Assembly: GCA_014058105.1 (NCBI GenBank)
Contig: JACGCM010000376.1
Span: 992,001 to 1,056,000, forward strand
Source of the DNA: Kingdonia uniflora
Lineage: Eukaryota; Streptophyta; Magnoliopsida; Ranunculales; Circaeasteraceae
Direction: 5' to 3'
Length of the DNA: 64,000 nucleotides
The number at the start of each line of letters is the position of its first letter. Position 1 is the stretch's first letter. Below are positions 47,926 through 61,444 of this stretch, piece by piece. A program made the translations under genes and the position numbers. The notes beneath the pieces were generated by a model that saw only the letters and a program-made list of their open reading frames with translations, ran no database searches and was not told the origin of the DNA.

Positions 47926-50900
47926 TCATGAACAGTCCCCACTCCTCAAGCTTTGTAGCAGCTGTAAGTAACCACAGTCATCGGGCTTTATGTATCTGGA
48001 CATGAAACAGAAGGAAAGAACGATAAGCAGGATTCTATTACTAAGGCTTAACCGACAGCTTAGCTTGGAATTCATCCACTTTTTAACTTTTGGTAATTAG
48101 AAGAAGAATGCATACCCATGTCTAAAGAGGAAATCCATGACGACAAGAGAACAATTGGGTTTAAAAAATTCTGTTCCCCGTATGATATCCACAACATGTG
48201 TTACTGGTATCAACTTGAAGCTCTCCACCTCTCCATCTATTGAGTTCGAATGAAACAATATTTTGAGTAGGAATTAGAAGGGGTTCAAATATGTGTAAAA
48301 AATGTTGCAACTGGAGTAGAAAAATGGTCAATGGGATCAACTTGAAGCTCTCTGAAGGCTTACCTTGATTAATAGGAATAAAATCGTCAGGGAGTTTAAG
48401 ATCATAGCAAAAGAGAACATCTCTCTTGTATCTGTACCCTTCAATGTCCATATAGGAAACAGCTCCAACTGGGATAGCTCTGCATGTCATGCATTTCAAA
48501 CACATTAGTGAACTGAAATGTCTATTCAACAAGAAAGAAAATGAAATGACAATAGAAAGAAAAAGTAAAATATTTGGGACTTGGGAAAAGTAGTATCTTT
48601 CTTACTGGGATGCCACTTCGGAAATAGAGAAACATAATATTTGGCAGTGACCATCGTCCAAAGTTGTTTTTTTTTTACGCCAAATCAATCAAGACTAAAT
48701 ATTTATATTCGAATTACTCCGCAGACTTCTTTCACTGTCTCTCCAATCTGCATCTATCTAATATGGCCGACTACTCATCCTCCCCTCTTATTTTTTTTAT
48801 TACTGCACTCTAGATGCTAGTGTTACTGTGACCTGAGAGTTTTTCTTTCATCTTCGTAATTGAGTTGTTCTTTTTCCAACATTTTTCAAATTTAAAATTA
48901 AAACCAAATGTCAACTTAACAAATTATAGTCGTATCCCAAATCAAAAACAATGTGTCCATCAGACAACATTTCTGAAGAGGACATAGAACATGATCAGTA
49001 AAGTGGGCCAAAACTTACTTGCTGGAGATGGATCTCTCTATTCCAGCTTCTTCTTCACATTCTTTCAGAATATTCTCTTTACAAGTAATACCATAGGGCT
49101 GCATTAACATTTTAAACATTATGTGCAACACAAATTAGATGACAATTTCAGGCTCAGCCTAACATTATGCGATTAGCTCCGCAGCGGCCACTGAAGTTGC
49201 AGACTAAATATTTTAAACGGGAAAAAAAATACTTCTGCAAAATTAAGATACTTATCCCAAGCTAAAGCTAAAAAATTACATTTTCCTACAGTATACATAC
49301 ATATATAGCTTGTATTTGCCAAAAGATAGATAGCATGAACATATATTGCTCTTCGTACAACTTAAGTCAAAGCAGGAATCCTCTCCATATGGATGGGTTC
49401 AATTGGCCTTCTATGTTCTACTCATAAGAAGTCTAACACATTTTTCTAGAATAATTAGCATTTTGTAACTATGGCCTGAGTCTGAGAGATCTAAACCTGG
49501 CCTAAACAGCTTTCTAGAATCCTTGTATGAAAGGTTCATATACCGTGACAACAACTTCCTAAATCAGCATGGCCAGATGAATTTAAATGTGAAGTGGAAA
49601 GAATGAAATGAAACTTGTTACATACCAATCCTCCAGCAACTAGATGATCTAGCATCCCCGGATAAGTGGGCTTTACTTCACTTCTCTTTCCTATCCACAG
49701 AAATTTCTGCCCGTCCTTCTCAACATAGCCATTCATATGGACCCCATAAGCCTGTACTCAAAAAAAAAAATCAAAGAATAGGCAATCAGTGGAATAATAG
49801 ATAATGTAATTAAATACACTCTTCATAATTGAATACTTGAGTGCGAATTATGAGAAGATTTATTTTGCACCATAGACTTGCTAAACTAACCTTTATCCCA
49901 AAGTAAGGAGCAGCTGCTCGCTCTAAGGAAAAGAATATTGGCATCCCAAATGATGGCATCACAGGGTATAGCTGGTTGGAACAAATATAGCAAATAGTCA
50001 GTAACATAATAAAACAGACTCTTGCTGCAGAGCACACTGCAGGTACAGACGCACAGTGATATACTGGGAACTCCTTTCTTTCTATTAAAAATCATCATGA
50101 TATCTTTCATAGGCCTAAGCAGAGACAAAGCTTCAGACGATCGAAGCAAAGACAACTCTTCCATTCTTTGGTTAGTTGGACTAAGGTCTGCCATCCTTTT
50201 TCTGAGGGTGGGTTGGGCATTAGAGACTTAGGCACTTGGAACCTAACAGCTTGTGTGAGATTTATGTGATATATTGCCTCTAATAAAGACTGTCTTTGGG
50301 TTAAATGGGTTAAAAGTAACCTGATTAGACAAAAGAAATTCTGGACCATGCAAATTCCGAATGAATGCTCCCGGGGTTGGAGGAATACTTTGAAAGCTGG
50401 AGATGATGTCAAGAAAATTAACATAGGCAATGGAGCTGACATTCCCTTTTGGCATGACCCCCATCCTAGAGTATTCTTATTGATCTTATTGAGGAACAAT
50501 TTAGAGAAGATTGTTCTCTTACCCTGGATGCTACTGTTTCTAACATCATTCAGCATGGTGAGTGGGCCCCTTCCATCAATGCTACGGATCACTTCCCTAC
50601 AGTGTGGGCGGACCTCAGTGAGGTTGAGATTGATAATGATAGCAGTGATCAAGCCATTTGGCTTCTCGCTGCTGATGGTGTTTATTCCCTTAAAACTTGT
50701 TATAATGCCATAAGATCAACCCTACTTTTAATTGGGCTCCTATTGTTTGGTTTAAAGGCAATATTCCTTGCCCTAAGAAGTGCCCTCAACTCAAGATAAA
50801 TTGCTCACTAGGGGAATTGTGGATAGATCTAATTGTGTTTTATGCTGTCTTGCTGTGAGAATGAGCTACATGTTTTATTTTCCTGCAGGTATTCCAAACA

Positions 50901-53900
50901 GGTCTGGCAGGCTCTTATGCAGTTCATGAACATTGCCAGAATAGTGGATGACTATAGTGCAGAGCTGCAGTGGTGTATACAATATGCAAAAGGGAAGAGT
51001 GTCCAGGGAAGAATATTTAAACTTGTTCTTAACTGTTTCTTTAGCTCCATCTGGGATGAGAGAAACAGTAGAATATTTCAAGAGACTGCCTCTATCACTA
51101 ATGCCATCATAAACAAGATCACTACTGTCAAGTTGAAGATCAGTACTGAAGTTTTTAGCATGATAAAGAATCAAACCTTGTGTTACTGCTGAAAAGTGGA
51201 ATTTGCAGGTTTAGTGGCATGAGGCTAAAAGGTGATTAAATGCATGCGGAGAAAACTTGTTGTCAACACTCTTATTATGCTCAACACAGATGGATCCCTC
51301 TCAAAATTAGGTGGGATTGCTGCAATGCTTAGAGATTTTGAGGACACTTCTCATGGTGCTTGTGCAGGCAGAGTGGCTCCAAAGACTATCACAGTGCATG
51401 AACTTCAAGCCCTTGACTGGGGTTAGCTATGGCTCTTAGGCTTAACAAGAGAAGAATTGAAGTAGTGAGTGCTACCAGTGCTGTCAGATACATCAAGAGT
51501 AACATTGAACCTCCTTGGAATGTGAGAAAGCTTGTGAAGGACATTAAGAGGAAGATTGTTTTAATGGAGTTCTTCTCCATTGAGCACAACTACAAAGAGG
51601 TCAACAGAGCCCCAGACTATTTAGCTGATTTGCGCACTGAGATTAGCTATGAAGAGATTAAACCAGGAGACTTTACTTTTGATTTTAAGAGAATCTTAGA
51701 AGAAGATGCATCTCAGACTTCAGAAGTAGTTAGGTCTGTTTATGTGGTTTTTCCTTCTTTCCCTTTTTCTTTCTATTCTTTGTGGAGTTAGGCTATTGGT
51801 GCCCCTTGTGCTCCTGAGTTGTCGCCTTCCAGTTTTTTGTTTCATGTTTCTGCCCTTTATATAGCTCATCTTTAAAGATAAAAAACACAGTTTTTCCACA
51901 TAACATACAAACATCGACCAGCCTCTGAACTAAAAGTTTGTTTTCGTTAAATCAGATTACAAACATCTAATTGGTTGGAAGTGATTGGGGCATAGTGTGT
52001 TGTACGTAGCGTTAGACTATACAACAAGATAAAATGTCACACCGAGAAGGATCGTATCATCTTCATGGTTTGCTTGAGTCGGTTTATGTTTTAGGGGATA
52101 AGTACATCATTATGAGCTCCGGCACATTATATCTAACAACTTCTTCAACAACTAAGTTAGAAGAAAGAAAATCCCATCACTCAAGGAACTCTTGTAAGGG
52201 TGTAGGCCAATCATTAAAGGAATGTTAAATTCTCCTTTTCTCTCTATAGCTCATATGAATTTAATATTCAATATTGATTTCACTATAATATTGATTATAT
52301 ATTCGATATTGAGCTATGAAAGAGAAAAAATGATCTTAACATACCTCTGACGATTGGGCTCCTCTTCTTTGCTTGAGATTGAAGAGAGATGGGGTTTCTA
52401 CACCCTTACTAAAGCTTCATTAGTGACAAATTTTTCTTTGTTCTAACTTCATTGTAGAAATTGTTAGATTTATTCTATTGGAGTTCGCAAAGAGTGTAAT
52501 TATCCCCTAAAACATCGACCGACTTCAGCAACCCATCAAGATGATATGATGCTTCTTTGTGTAATGTATTAATGTTGCATAGCCTAACACTAAGTCGGTC
52601 TAATTAACGCATATGCATTTTCACCGCACTTCATATCAAGTAGATGTTTGTAAGATTTTGATTTAGCTATAAAGGAGAATGAACCTCCTAAGCTTAAGCC
52701 TAAAGATGGATAATACTGTGGTTGATGAGTATGAGAAATGGCAAGAGGCAAACACAATGTCTAGGTTGTTAATTAGACGAACTTTAACAGATTTTATTCT
52801 ATGGTGCCTATATTGCTTACTGCAAAAGAAACGATGGATAAACTTAAGGCTAGGGGGGGAGGTGCTTTAATAGGAGAGCTCTTGAACCTTAAGTTTGAGG
52901 ATTCAAGTAACATTATAGACTTTATTATTGAACATAATAGTCTCATTAACAAGTTAAGGATTACAAATCTCAAGTTTGATAATGAACTAGCTATTATCTA
53001 CTTTCTCAAAACCAGCACTCATTCCAATCTTTGCCGTAAAATACGTCGTGATTGAATAAACCATCTCCTTTCAAAATGCCCAAAAATAACTATGATGACC
53101 CTCGAATTCAAATCAAATAAAAATAGAGGAATATTTGGACGACTTAGTTCTCCCTTTCACCATGGTCCCAAAATAAAGGACTTTAGGCTTCAATTTTGTT
53201 TCGTACACCCCACTAAAAACAACCAATGTCCTAATAACCCATTGAATTGGGTTACAATTTTAATAGTCTAATTCAATGCTCCCTATTAGCTCAGAAACCC
53301 AGTAATCACATAACTGGTTGGGTAAGTCCAAAAAAGACTCTTAACAGATCAAATCCAAAAGTTCACTAAGTCCAGACCCACGATGGCGGCAACCGTGCCT
53401 AAGAAAAGCACTCAGTGGTATGGGAAATGCCTAGTACATCCTTCCTAGTTGGTAATGTCATTTCAAATGAATCGCCATTCCTTGTAGCTTCTTTTCGAGG
53501 TAGCCATTTTCAAAAGACATGAGGGAAAGCCTCCTGTCATGGGTATTTCTTGAGAAGAGACACCTATCAGTCGAACATTTCTTCAGACAACTCTCCTTCA
53601 TGGCCTAGTCTTGCACGCATAACAATGGTATACATAACCGTGGACCATGCATGTAACCATGAACCAACGTAGACTGTAGATGATACAAACTGTACATAGT
53701 TCTAGATCATAAAGTATACTGGAATATTCTAGATAACCAACTCATTGATAAGTAATTTTAGGGATTATGCTATTGAAATGATGGGAGGTGAAATGTTTGG
53801 GAAGTAATATTTCTAGATTGTTCCAAGCTGTTAGATTGAGAACATATAGCTGGATATCGAGTTGTTTGTTCTACATCGACTAGGCTATAAAAAGGTAAGT

Positions 53901-56395
53901 AGTTTATACATAGGCATCCAAAGAAATATACGAGTTGTAAGGCATATAATTTATCTTCCCTAAACACCTTGTATGCTACTTTTAGTCTTTATAACTCTAG
54001 TTTGCATATCTAGCTTGTTCCTCCTTAGACAGTTGGGAATGGCTTACTCGGACTTCATTGGAACACTTGCATGAGTGTCGCACAGCTGTCATAGCAACAA
54101 CTTTGAAGTCTATGACAGCTAGAAATCGTACCTACGATATCCATGCGACTCTCGTTCAAGTCTCCCAACAAAGCTCGACTAACCCTTTCCCAAGTGTTTA
54201 ACGCAGAAAAAGGTATACACATGAAGTAGAGAACCAAAGAACAAAAGTAACACAAGGTATTTGGAGAAAGAAGAGTTTTTTCCTTATTACAATTGCATTT
54301 TTTTTTTTTTTCCGATTCTCAACTCCCTCTTTATATGGCCAAGGGGAGGGTACAACAGATGACAATGACCGAGCCACATATAGTCCAACGGTTAGGAACA
54401 ATCCAAAAGTTTAACTCCCAAACAATAGACCTCCCACCATTATAATCGTATAACCCCACAAATAGACCCATAACAACTCATCCAGGACTTACATATCTAG
54501 AATATTGGAATACATGGGTTGGTCTAGCAACTATGACAATATGTAACATCTGTAATCTTACATATGGTTCCTGCCTTCCTGGTGACATGATTGTTTGACA
54601 ATGAGGAGAACCGTTGTTATGGTGCACAAGAGTAGGCCTCGATGTAGATGTGCCTGATACATATGTCCTTGAATAAATTCCCGTTACACTATACTCCAAA
54701 AAAAAATTGAACAAAAGAGAACATTACTGTTGAGGAGAATATACGCCTTTGTTTGTCTAAGAACATCAAAAAGAATCTTATTGCATCTCTCTCTGCCTAT
54801 TTTTTCTGCCCTCACTTTTGCTTGGAATTATTTCTTCTCCTTAAGCCGTGAGCTGAAGACAATATTGTTAGTTTCAAGGTAAAAAACGAGGCACTACTAC
54901 CTCAGTGCCTCTATCAGGAGACTATGCAGCTGGTGTTGTTTAAATAGCGGTTGGCAGTTGCCATCATTATATCCTCTACGCCAGGAAACGAAGACGGTCA
55001 ATCTGCAGCCATTGACTCTGGATACATTCATAGGCCGCAGTGGAAGATTGATGATTGAAAATTCATGGATGGTGAATAATCATTTCTCTTGGACTGGATA
55101 AATCTCAGACCTAAGGTCATACTTGGAGGCATTCTACTGGACAACCACCAAAACCACCACCATCTTTAGTTTAGCAGTGGGAGAGATAAAATAAGTGAAC
55201 CCTTGTCCTTAATCCTAATACCTCCATCCTACATTCTCTGCTAGATTTCCATATACAATGAGCACTTTATTTCCTTACTCTCTTTTGCCGCCCATGACGT
55301 CCTATTTCATAACTAAAATTCATGTCGCGTTGTTCATCTCCGCTCAAACATATGCACATGTCCAAGCATTCACGTTTACTATGGTGGTTATTCAATCTAG
55401 ATCTAGGTTAAAACTTTATTGACTGTTATTGTGTAGAACCAGAAGTGCACCAAGTTTGTTTTTATCGATCTTAGTTTTGAAATGGAGGACCATTCGTTCA
55501 ACCCTTATATTTCTAGTCGGCTCTGAAACCAAACTTTAATGCTCAAACGCATTCATTAAAAATTACTTAGGTCATAGCGTCGCGAAACGTGGGACATGCT
55601 CCCAGAGTCCCAATACCAATCTTTAAGACCTAAATTAGTGACCAAAAATGCCCAGGTGAAAGTATCGTGGGTGGCAATAATAAATCTTATAACTATGAAC
55701 CTATAACATAAAAATGAAGAACCACATTACCTCATTTCGTATACCTGGAATCATTCCTCTCAAACAATTTATTACAACCCCAACAGCTTTTGTCCTCTCC
55801 TCCACAGATTTAAGCGCTCCATGCAATGTAACATAACTACTACCATTGCCACCAAACAAATCTTCTCGTGGGAACGCAAACACGTCCTCAAACTCCCTCA
55901 AATGGTCTGCAAATCTGCACTGTAGAACAAAATAATCAATATCTAGACCTACTTCACATAATTAAACCAAATGGGTATTCTAAATTTAATAAATTTCATC
56001 AAAATAAGTTGAAATCACATACTGGGTATGAACATATCCTGCGATTCGCTCCTCGATCACAAAAGGGAGAAACTCAGACTTCAATTCCTGTAAGTAATTC
56101 AACAAGAATCAAGCTGTAACTTTCACTGATTCATTAAAAACTGGAAATCGAAAAAGGGTTTGATCGAACTTACGGATCCACGATTGCAAGTTCTGAATCT
56201 TTCGAAGAAACCTTGAAGATTGGGGGAAGAATCACTTTGTTGAGAGACTCGAAGAACATCGTCCCATGTGAAACTAGAACTAATCGAAGAAGAAGAAGAC
56301 CTAACTGGATTGAGATTTAAAAAGTGGGTTTGAAATGTGAGTTTGGTTCGAAAGAGAGGAGAGAGAGAAGAGAAGCAGAGAGAAGAAGCCATCAT
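47926..56395 (-). CDS. NUDT20: Plastid-type Nudix hydrolase with DUF4743 N-terminal domain (NUDT20/24 group)
   Basis: Nine minus-strand exons join in frame to 354 aa: 56395..56174, 56087..56023, 55914..55731, 49971..49891, 49751..49626, 49098..49019, 48479..48364, 48236..48116, 47995..47926. A Ser-rich N-terminus (about 1-45) looks like a plastid transit peptide. The DUF4743 part includes ELKSEFLPFVIEERIAGYVH, IPGIRNELYPV and SLERAAAPYFGIK. The Nudix part follows: FLWIGKRS, YPGMLDHLVAGGL and the Nudix box core KECEEEAGI at 238-246, then SYMDIEGYRYKRDVLFCYDL. The C-terminus ends SLRSGDCS, as in the family. Relatives (Arabidopsis NUDT20/24, yeast YJR142W) clear damaged thiamin diphosphate forms. 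Met at 56395 was chosen; an in-frame Met at 56476 would add 27 residues. Intron 3 is 5.8 kb and full of retroelements. Confidence 0.93.
50095..51885 (+). mobile_element. 5'-truncated LINE in intron 3 of the Nudix gene
   Basis: It is read on the plus strand, opposite to the host gene. The RT C-terminal part (EGGLGIRDLGTWNLTA), the zinc-binding RT-associated domain (WRNTLKAGDDVKKINIGNG, FWHD, then CVLCCL-type Cys pairs and WDERNSRIF) and the RNase H domain (NTDGSLSKLGGIAAMLRD, VNRAPDYLA) appear in LINE order. They are split by stops and frameshifts. An A-rich tail (TTTAAAGATAAAAAACAC) closes it near 51885. It is dead on arrival or decayed. Confidence 0.9.
52660..53055 (+). pseudogene. Copia gag (UBN2-type) fragment
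   Basis: The translation gives KWQEANTMSRLLIRRTL in one frame and, after a frameshift near 52800, AKETMDKLKARGG, LLNLKFEDSSNIIDFIIEHN and LRITNLKFDNELAIIYFL. This is the N-terminal gag-polypeptide of plant copia elements. It lies in the Nudix intron on the strand opposite to the host gene. Confidence 0.82.
53640..54060 (+). repeat. LTR-like sequence with TATA box
   Basis: CTATAAAAAGG at 53884 is followed by a transcription-start-like region and no open frame. The composition resembles a copia LTR and lies 0.6 kb downstream of the gag fragment. The ends and the partner LTR were not found. Confidence 0.35.
54061..55730. other. Remaining part of Nudix intron 3
   Basis: No coding motif was recognised. 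A poly-T tract lies at about 54298-54312. The frames at 54055-54714 on the minus strand are short and without homology I can name. Confidence 0.45.
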
Positions 56396-57795
56396 CGCCT
56401 TGAGAGCTCGAGTGAAGGTTGGCGTTATTTGCTCTAGTTTTTCGTAGAACAACTCCAGCAGTCTACATTTGAGCACTTTGATAAAATTGGCAGAGTGCGT
56501 GATCGAAAATATATTTCAATATCAAGTGTCTTATAATAGGTACATTTAAACGTGAAAGATGTCATTAAAAATGTTCATCCGTCATTCATCTCCTTCACTT
56601 TCTACTTCTCTATCTCTTCTCTTTCCCATCTCTAACTCCTCTGTCTCCAATATCTTTTTCTTCGTACTCTTTGTCTCCTCCCTCGTTTCCCCAATCTTTA
56701 CCTCTACCATCTCGGTCTGGGTTCTATTTCTTCATCTTTTACTCTCTCTCTCTCCCAAAACAAACTCCATCTCTATCCCATAATCTAATTAACTTCAAAA
56801 CATTCCAGCACTACTTGAAGTCTAACTAGGAGTTCAGTGCCACGTCAGTAGGATCCCTCAATCTCCTCCGTCAGTGTTTATTTGATCCAATAAGCTTAAA
56901 TCTGGGTTGCAAACAATTTTGTTTCATAAGAATGCGAGTAGTTTGATTTTCAAGGGAATGTTAAAATTGAACCATACGTATGCACACATTTTAAAAGCAC
57001 CCAGTTTGCATTATACTATAGAAAAATCACATGTAAATGTTTAAGAATGCAAATTGGTTGTATTTGCATCATGTTTGCAACAACAAACCATCTATATTAC
57101 ATTCTAGGTTACTTGTATCAAGACAAACTTAAAACAACATGTTTTCCGAGGCCAAAACAACGAATCAAACGGTTTAGATTTGTTGTCAGGTTATATAACT
57201 TCCTAAACTACCAAAACTTCCTAAAAGATTACATCTGTCCCTAACTCCTAAGTAGTTATACCACATGTTTAACTTGAAATTATAACTACACGCATTAACT
57301 TCTCTTTCTACTTTACAAGCCTGTCACATCTTTCTCTCTCCCTCCCTCCCTCCCTCCTCTTCTCTACAACCACCCTCTCCTCCCATTGAATCCACTCTCC
57401 ACAACATAACAGGTACATCTCTCTTCAATATAAGAATTGTTACTCATACGTTATGATTCACAAACTTTTCATACTGACGGTATATGCATGTTGTGAGTAT
57501 TATAATATCTTCTGAAAAGTCCTGATGTGAGTTTTATAATATCTTATGAAAAGTTGTAGCAGTTGTTGTTGTTGGATTGGAGGATTGAAGTAGAGATGAT
57601 GGGTTGCAATACTGTATGTAGAGAGTTAGTTGTTTATGGGTTATAGTATGAGAGTTAGTTGTTTATGGGTTATAGTTTGAGTTGCTGTTCAACTTCTTCT
57701 TCAAGGTACCCATCTCTGATTTCTCCTTCTCCTTCATCTTCATCCCGTACTTCTTCTTGTCCTTCTTCTTCGCTTCTTTCGCCTTCATTTCCGCC
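56396..57795. promoter_or_regulatory. Head-to-head region between the Nudix and NFD6-like genes
   Basis: It holds both upstream regions. There is a pyrimidine-rich stretch at 56580-56770 and a (CCCT)n run at 57336-57356. Near 57410 AACAG|GTACATC could be a leader donor of the NFD6-like gene. The tandem copy of GAGTTAGTTGTTTATGGGTTATAGT at 57626-57679 is a short local duplication. No clear core promoter motif was assigned. Confidence 0.45.
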
Positions 57796-58064
57796 ATGAC
57801 TGTTGCGAGGTCCGTCCTTCGCTTTCGCAATGCCGCAGCAAAGCTTACCTCTAAAGCAAAACCTTCTACCTCCTCACCCTTTCGTATGTCAAATCCAAAA
57901 CCCCCCTCTCAACGGATACTCAGATTAGGATTTTAACTTTAGCCCTTACCTCTTTTGATCCCCTAATTTGCAAAAGCCCTTTTAATTATTTCATCTAATC
58001 TTGCAATTTTGTTTCAGAAGGAGTCCTGCTGAGTTAAGTTGCTGTGTTGATTCATTGATGCCAT

Positions 58065-58484
58065 TGTAAGACTTATTATGGCCCACATGAGTATGGTCAT
58101 TTAGTAATTATGGGTTTCTAATCATGATGATCCAAGTCCTAATAGAAAACTAATCATATTGGTTAATGAGGTCAGGGTTTCCTATAACTCTCTACTTTGA
58201 TGAAAAGTAATCCTGATTGAAATAGGAGACTAAGTCCTCTCTCTACCTATATAAGTGTGCCTAGCCCATCAACTAAAGCACAATCAAAAAGAGAAGGTTA
58301 AGGGAGAGAAAACCTAGTTGTTACCGCTCGCCGCCGCTGACGAACACAAAATACATACCTCAATCAATCAAGCTATGGATCAAGGTATGTGATTATGTTT
58401 CCGCATTATTGTTAATCGTGATTATCGCATTAAGTCCTAGGTCCTTCTAGATCTAATTATTTATAGATCTTGTCATGTTTTACA
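58065..58484 (+). repeat. Left LTR
   Basis: 420 bp, TG...CA ends. ACCTATATAAGTG at about 58245 is a likely TATA box. After it comes TGTGGTTCATGAGC, a degraded primer-binding-like site. Confidence 0.92.
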
Positions 58485-59535
58485 TGTGGTTCATGAGCTA
58501 TGTTGGACTTTTACAATTTTCTAATTTTGATTTGTTCGTGTTATGTTTCGTTGTTATGTGATCTTGATCAAGATAAACTTCTGTAAATTTTTTGGTATTG
58601 ATCGTCGGATATGATTTAGGTTTTTCACCGTATAATATTAAACTTTAAAGTACTAGTTGTTCTCGTATTAATTTTTTCTGTTGTCCTATCGGTGTTTGTT
58701 CTTGAATATACAAGATTGCGGTATTTAATGTCAAACATAACATGAGTTAGGTCATACTATCATAAATTATTTTAGTGGCAGCTTTTACAAATATTTTATT
58801 ATTAGAATTTGAAGGGTTTGATTTTTTTTTGTCGCCATAAAGTTGATATAGATACAAATAACTCCCTCTAGGTATCATCGTGTTAATGTATTTTTGAAAT
58901 TTTAATAATTGAGTATTTTGAGATCTACCACTCTTGAATACCGATTACTTATTATAAATACTATTTTATAAGGTATTTAGATGCTCATAAAGTATACGTG
59001 TTTTTTGAGTTATTTTCCAGTTACATGAAATATATTGACCATGTTTAATATCGATTTGAGATTTGTGATTTTGGCCGGTTGGAAGTCACCAAAGTGACCC
59101 AACTATTATGATGCATTGATATCAAACTGAGTATATAATACGATTTATTTATCTCAAAATATTATGAATTCTCCTAAAAGCGGATTGACTTTTGCGAGAC
59201 TAATAAATTGAAATAGGGTAATTGATATGTATTCTAGTTTGTGTTTGGAACTAATAACCCAAAGGTGAAGGATCTTACATATTTTGGCGTACACTTTTAA
59301 TTAGCCCTATTATATTAATGTTATAACTATTTGAGTAGACATTTTATATATTTCAATTTAGACCCAAAGGTTGATTTGTGATGATATTATTAGTTTATCA
59401 TCGGAATATAATTTGGTTTTAATTTCTTATATTATGACTTTATTTATTTATCTATAATTCATAGTATTAATATTTTGTGAGCTTCTTGAAATTATTCATA
59501 CATACATTTGTGGACCTTTTACCACTCCTTGTTTT
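58485..59535. other. Internal region without recognisable gag
   Basis: AT-rich sequence between the left LTR and the integrase. No gag, zinc knuckle or protease motif (D[ST]G) could be found in any frame, so gag is either lost or too decayed to see. Confidence 0.6.
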
Positions 59536-60389
59536 ATGGGAGAAAAGTATTTTATCACCTTTATTTATGACTTTTCACGTTATGGTTATGTTTATTTATT
59601 AAGTGAAAAATCTCAAGCAGTGAATGTCGTTGAGGTATACATTACTGAGGTTGAAAGACAATTAGGCAAAAAGGTAAAAGTCTTTAGGTCAGATAGAGGT
59701 GATGAATACTATGGTAGATATGACGAATCGGGTCAGTACCTTGGCCCATTCGCCAAACTCTTAGATAAGCTTGGTATTCGTGCTCAATACACAATACCAG
59801 GAACGCCACAGCAGAATGGTGTAGCTGAAAGGCGTAATCGTACTTTAATGGAAAAGTTAGGAGTATGATAAGTAATTCAACTTTACCCACATCTTTGTGG
59901 ATTGAAGCTCTAAAGACCGCTGCATATTTATTAAATAAGGTTCCTAGTAAGGCAGTTCTGAAAACTCCATTCGAGCTTTGGACTGGAAGGAAATCTAGTT
60001 TAAGATATCTTCATGTTTGGGGATGTGCAGCGGAGGCTAGAATTTACAATCCACATGAAAAGAAATTGGACCTTAAAACTATCAGTAGATACTTTATTGG
60101 TTATCCTGATAAGTCCAAAGGATATAGGCTTTATTGTCCTACCCATAGTACGAGAATTGTTGAAACCGGTAATGCAAGATTCCTTGAAAATGGTGAAATT
60201 AGTGGGAGTAGTGAATCACGAAATGTGGTTATTGAGGAAGTCAGGGTGAAAGTCCCATTACCCATAACTTCTAATCCTGTTGTTGTTCCTATGGTTGTTG
60301 ATCAAATCTATAATACTGAGCAACAACTGGGCAATCAACCACTCCATAATGAGATTGTCACCAATGAACCGATAATAGAGGCACTATAA
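59536..60389 (+). pseudogene. Copia integrase, frameshifted
   Basis: Frame 1 (to 59868) has FIYDFSRYGYVYLL, VFRSDRGDEYYG and TPQQNGVAERRNRTLMEKL, the rve integrase core with the second Asp and the catalytic Glu. A frameshift at about 59865 leads to frame 2 with LPTSLWIEALKTAAYLLNKVP, FELWTGRKSSLRYLHVWGCAA and RYFIGYPDKSKGYRLY. The N-terminal zinc (HHCC) part is missing. Confidence 0.9.
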
Positions 60390-60550
60390 GAAATAACACC
60401 ACACCGATCCCAACGGGAAAGGAGATCTACTATTTTGGATGACTATGTGATGTACTTACAGGAATCTGAATTTGACATAGGGACTATTAAGGATCCGGTT
60501 TCATTTTCATAAGCCATGGATAGTATAATTTTACTAAATGGATTGATGCT

Positions 60551-61444
60551 ATGAAAGAAGAGTTAAAATCAATGGAACAAAATGAAGTTTGGGATCTCGT
60601 TGAATTGCCAAAAGGATATAAGAAAGTTAGTTGCAAATGGGTCTTTAAGACCAAGCGCGACAGTAATGGCAATATCGAACGATATAAAGCCCAACTTGTG
60701 GCCAAAGGTTTCACTCAGAAAGAAAGCATTGATTACAAGGAGACCTTCTCACCTGTATCAAAGGACTCACTTAGAATTATTATGGCATTGGTGGCTCATT
60801 ATGATTTAGAGTTACACCAAATGGATGTGAAAACTGCTTTTCTAAATGAGAGTTTAGATGAAAAAGTCTATATGAATCAACCTGAAGGTTTCTCCAAAAA
60901 GGGGAAAGAAAATATGGTTTGTAAGCTTAAAAAATCAATATACGGTCTTAAACAAGCTTCCTGCCAATGGTACATTAAGTTTCACGATACCATTATTCAT
61001 TTTTGTTTTAAGGAAAACATTGTTGATCGATGTATATACTTCAAGGTCAGTGGGAGTAAGTTTATATTTTTGGTTTTGTATGTTGATGATATCTTACTTG
61101 CTAGTAATGATCTTGGTCTGCTTCACCAGACTAAGAAGTTTCTCTCTGAGAACTTTGAAATGAAAAATTTAGGTGAGGCATCTTACGTGATTGGAATCGA
61201 AATCTATCGAGACCGAGCACGAGGATTGTTAGGACTGTCTCAGAAAGCCTATATTAATAAAGTTTTAGAGAGATTCGGTATGGAGATAAAATATTTATCA
61301 GTCAAGGAGTCTGTTCAGAAACAACGAGTGTTTATAGAACGCATAAGCACAATGCTTATGGATGCAGATCCATTGACTAAGGGATTACCGCCAAAGACAT
61401 TTAAGGAACATGTTCAGAGTATGGGTCTTGGGCGGATTCCATGA
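60551..61444 (+). pseudogene. Copia reverse transcriptase with deleted RNase H
   Basis: Open for 297 codons. The RT blocks are WDLVELPKGYKKVSCKWVFK, RYKAQLVAKGFTQKE, MDVKTAFLNESLDE, SIYGLKQASCQWYIKF and the catalytic LYVDDILLAS. After VLERFGM the frame jumps directly to the last RNase H/C-terminal block (DADPLTKGLPPKTFKEH). About 200 residues, including the RNase H active site, are missing by an in-frame deletion. Confidence 0.92.

Noticed and set aside
54055..54714. Minus-strand frames in the Nudix intron as a gene
   Set aside because: Short, overlapping and without homology. No splice-linked partner keeps the frame.
56396..56476. Longer N-terminus for the Nudix protein starting at 56476
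   Set aside because: It would add 27 residues of unlike composition before the Ser-rich transit-type sequence. Family members begin near the MMASS start, so this is more likely leader.
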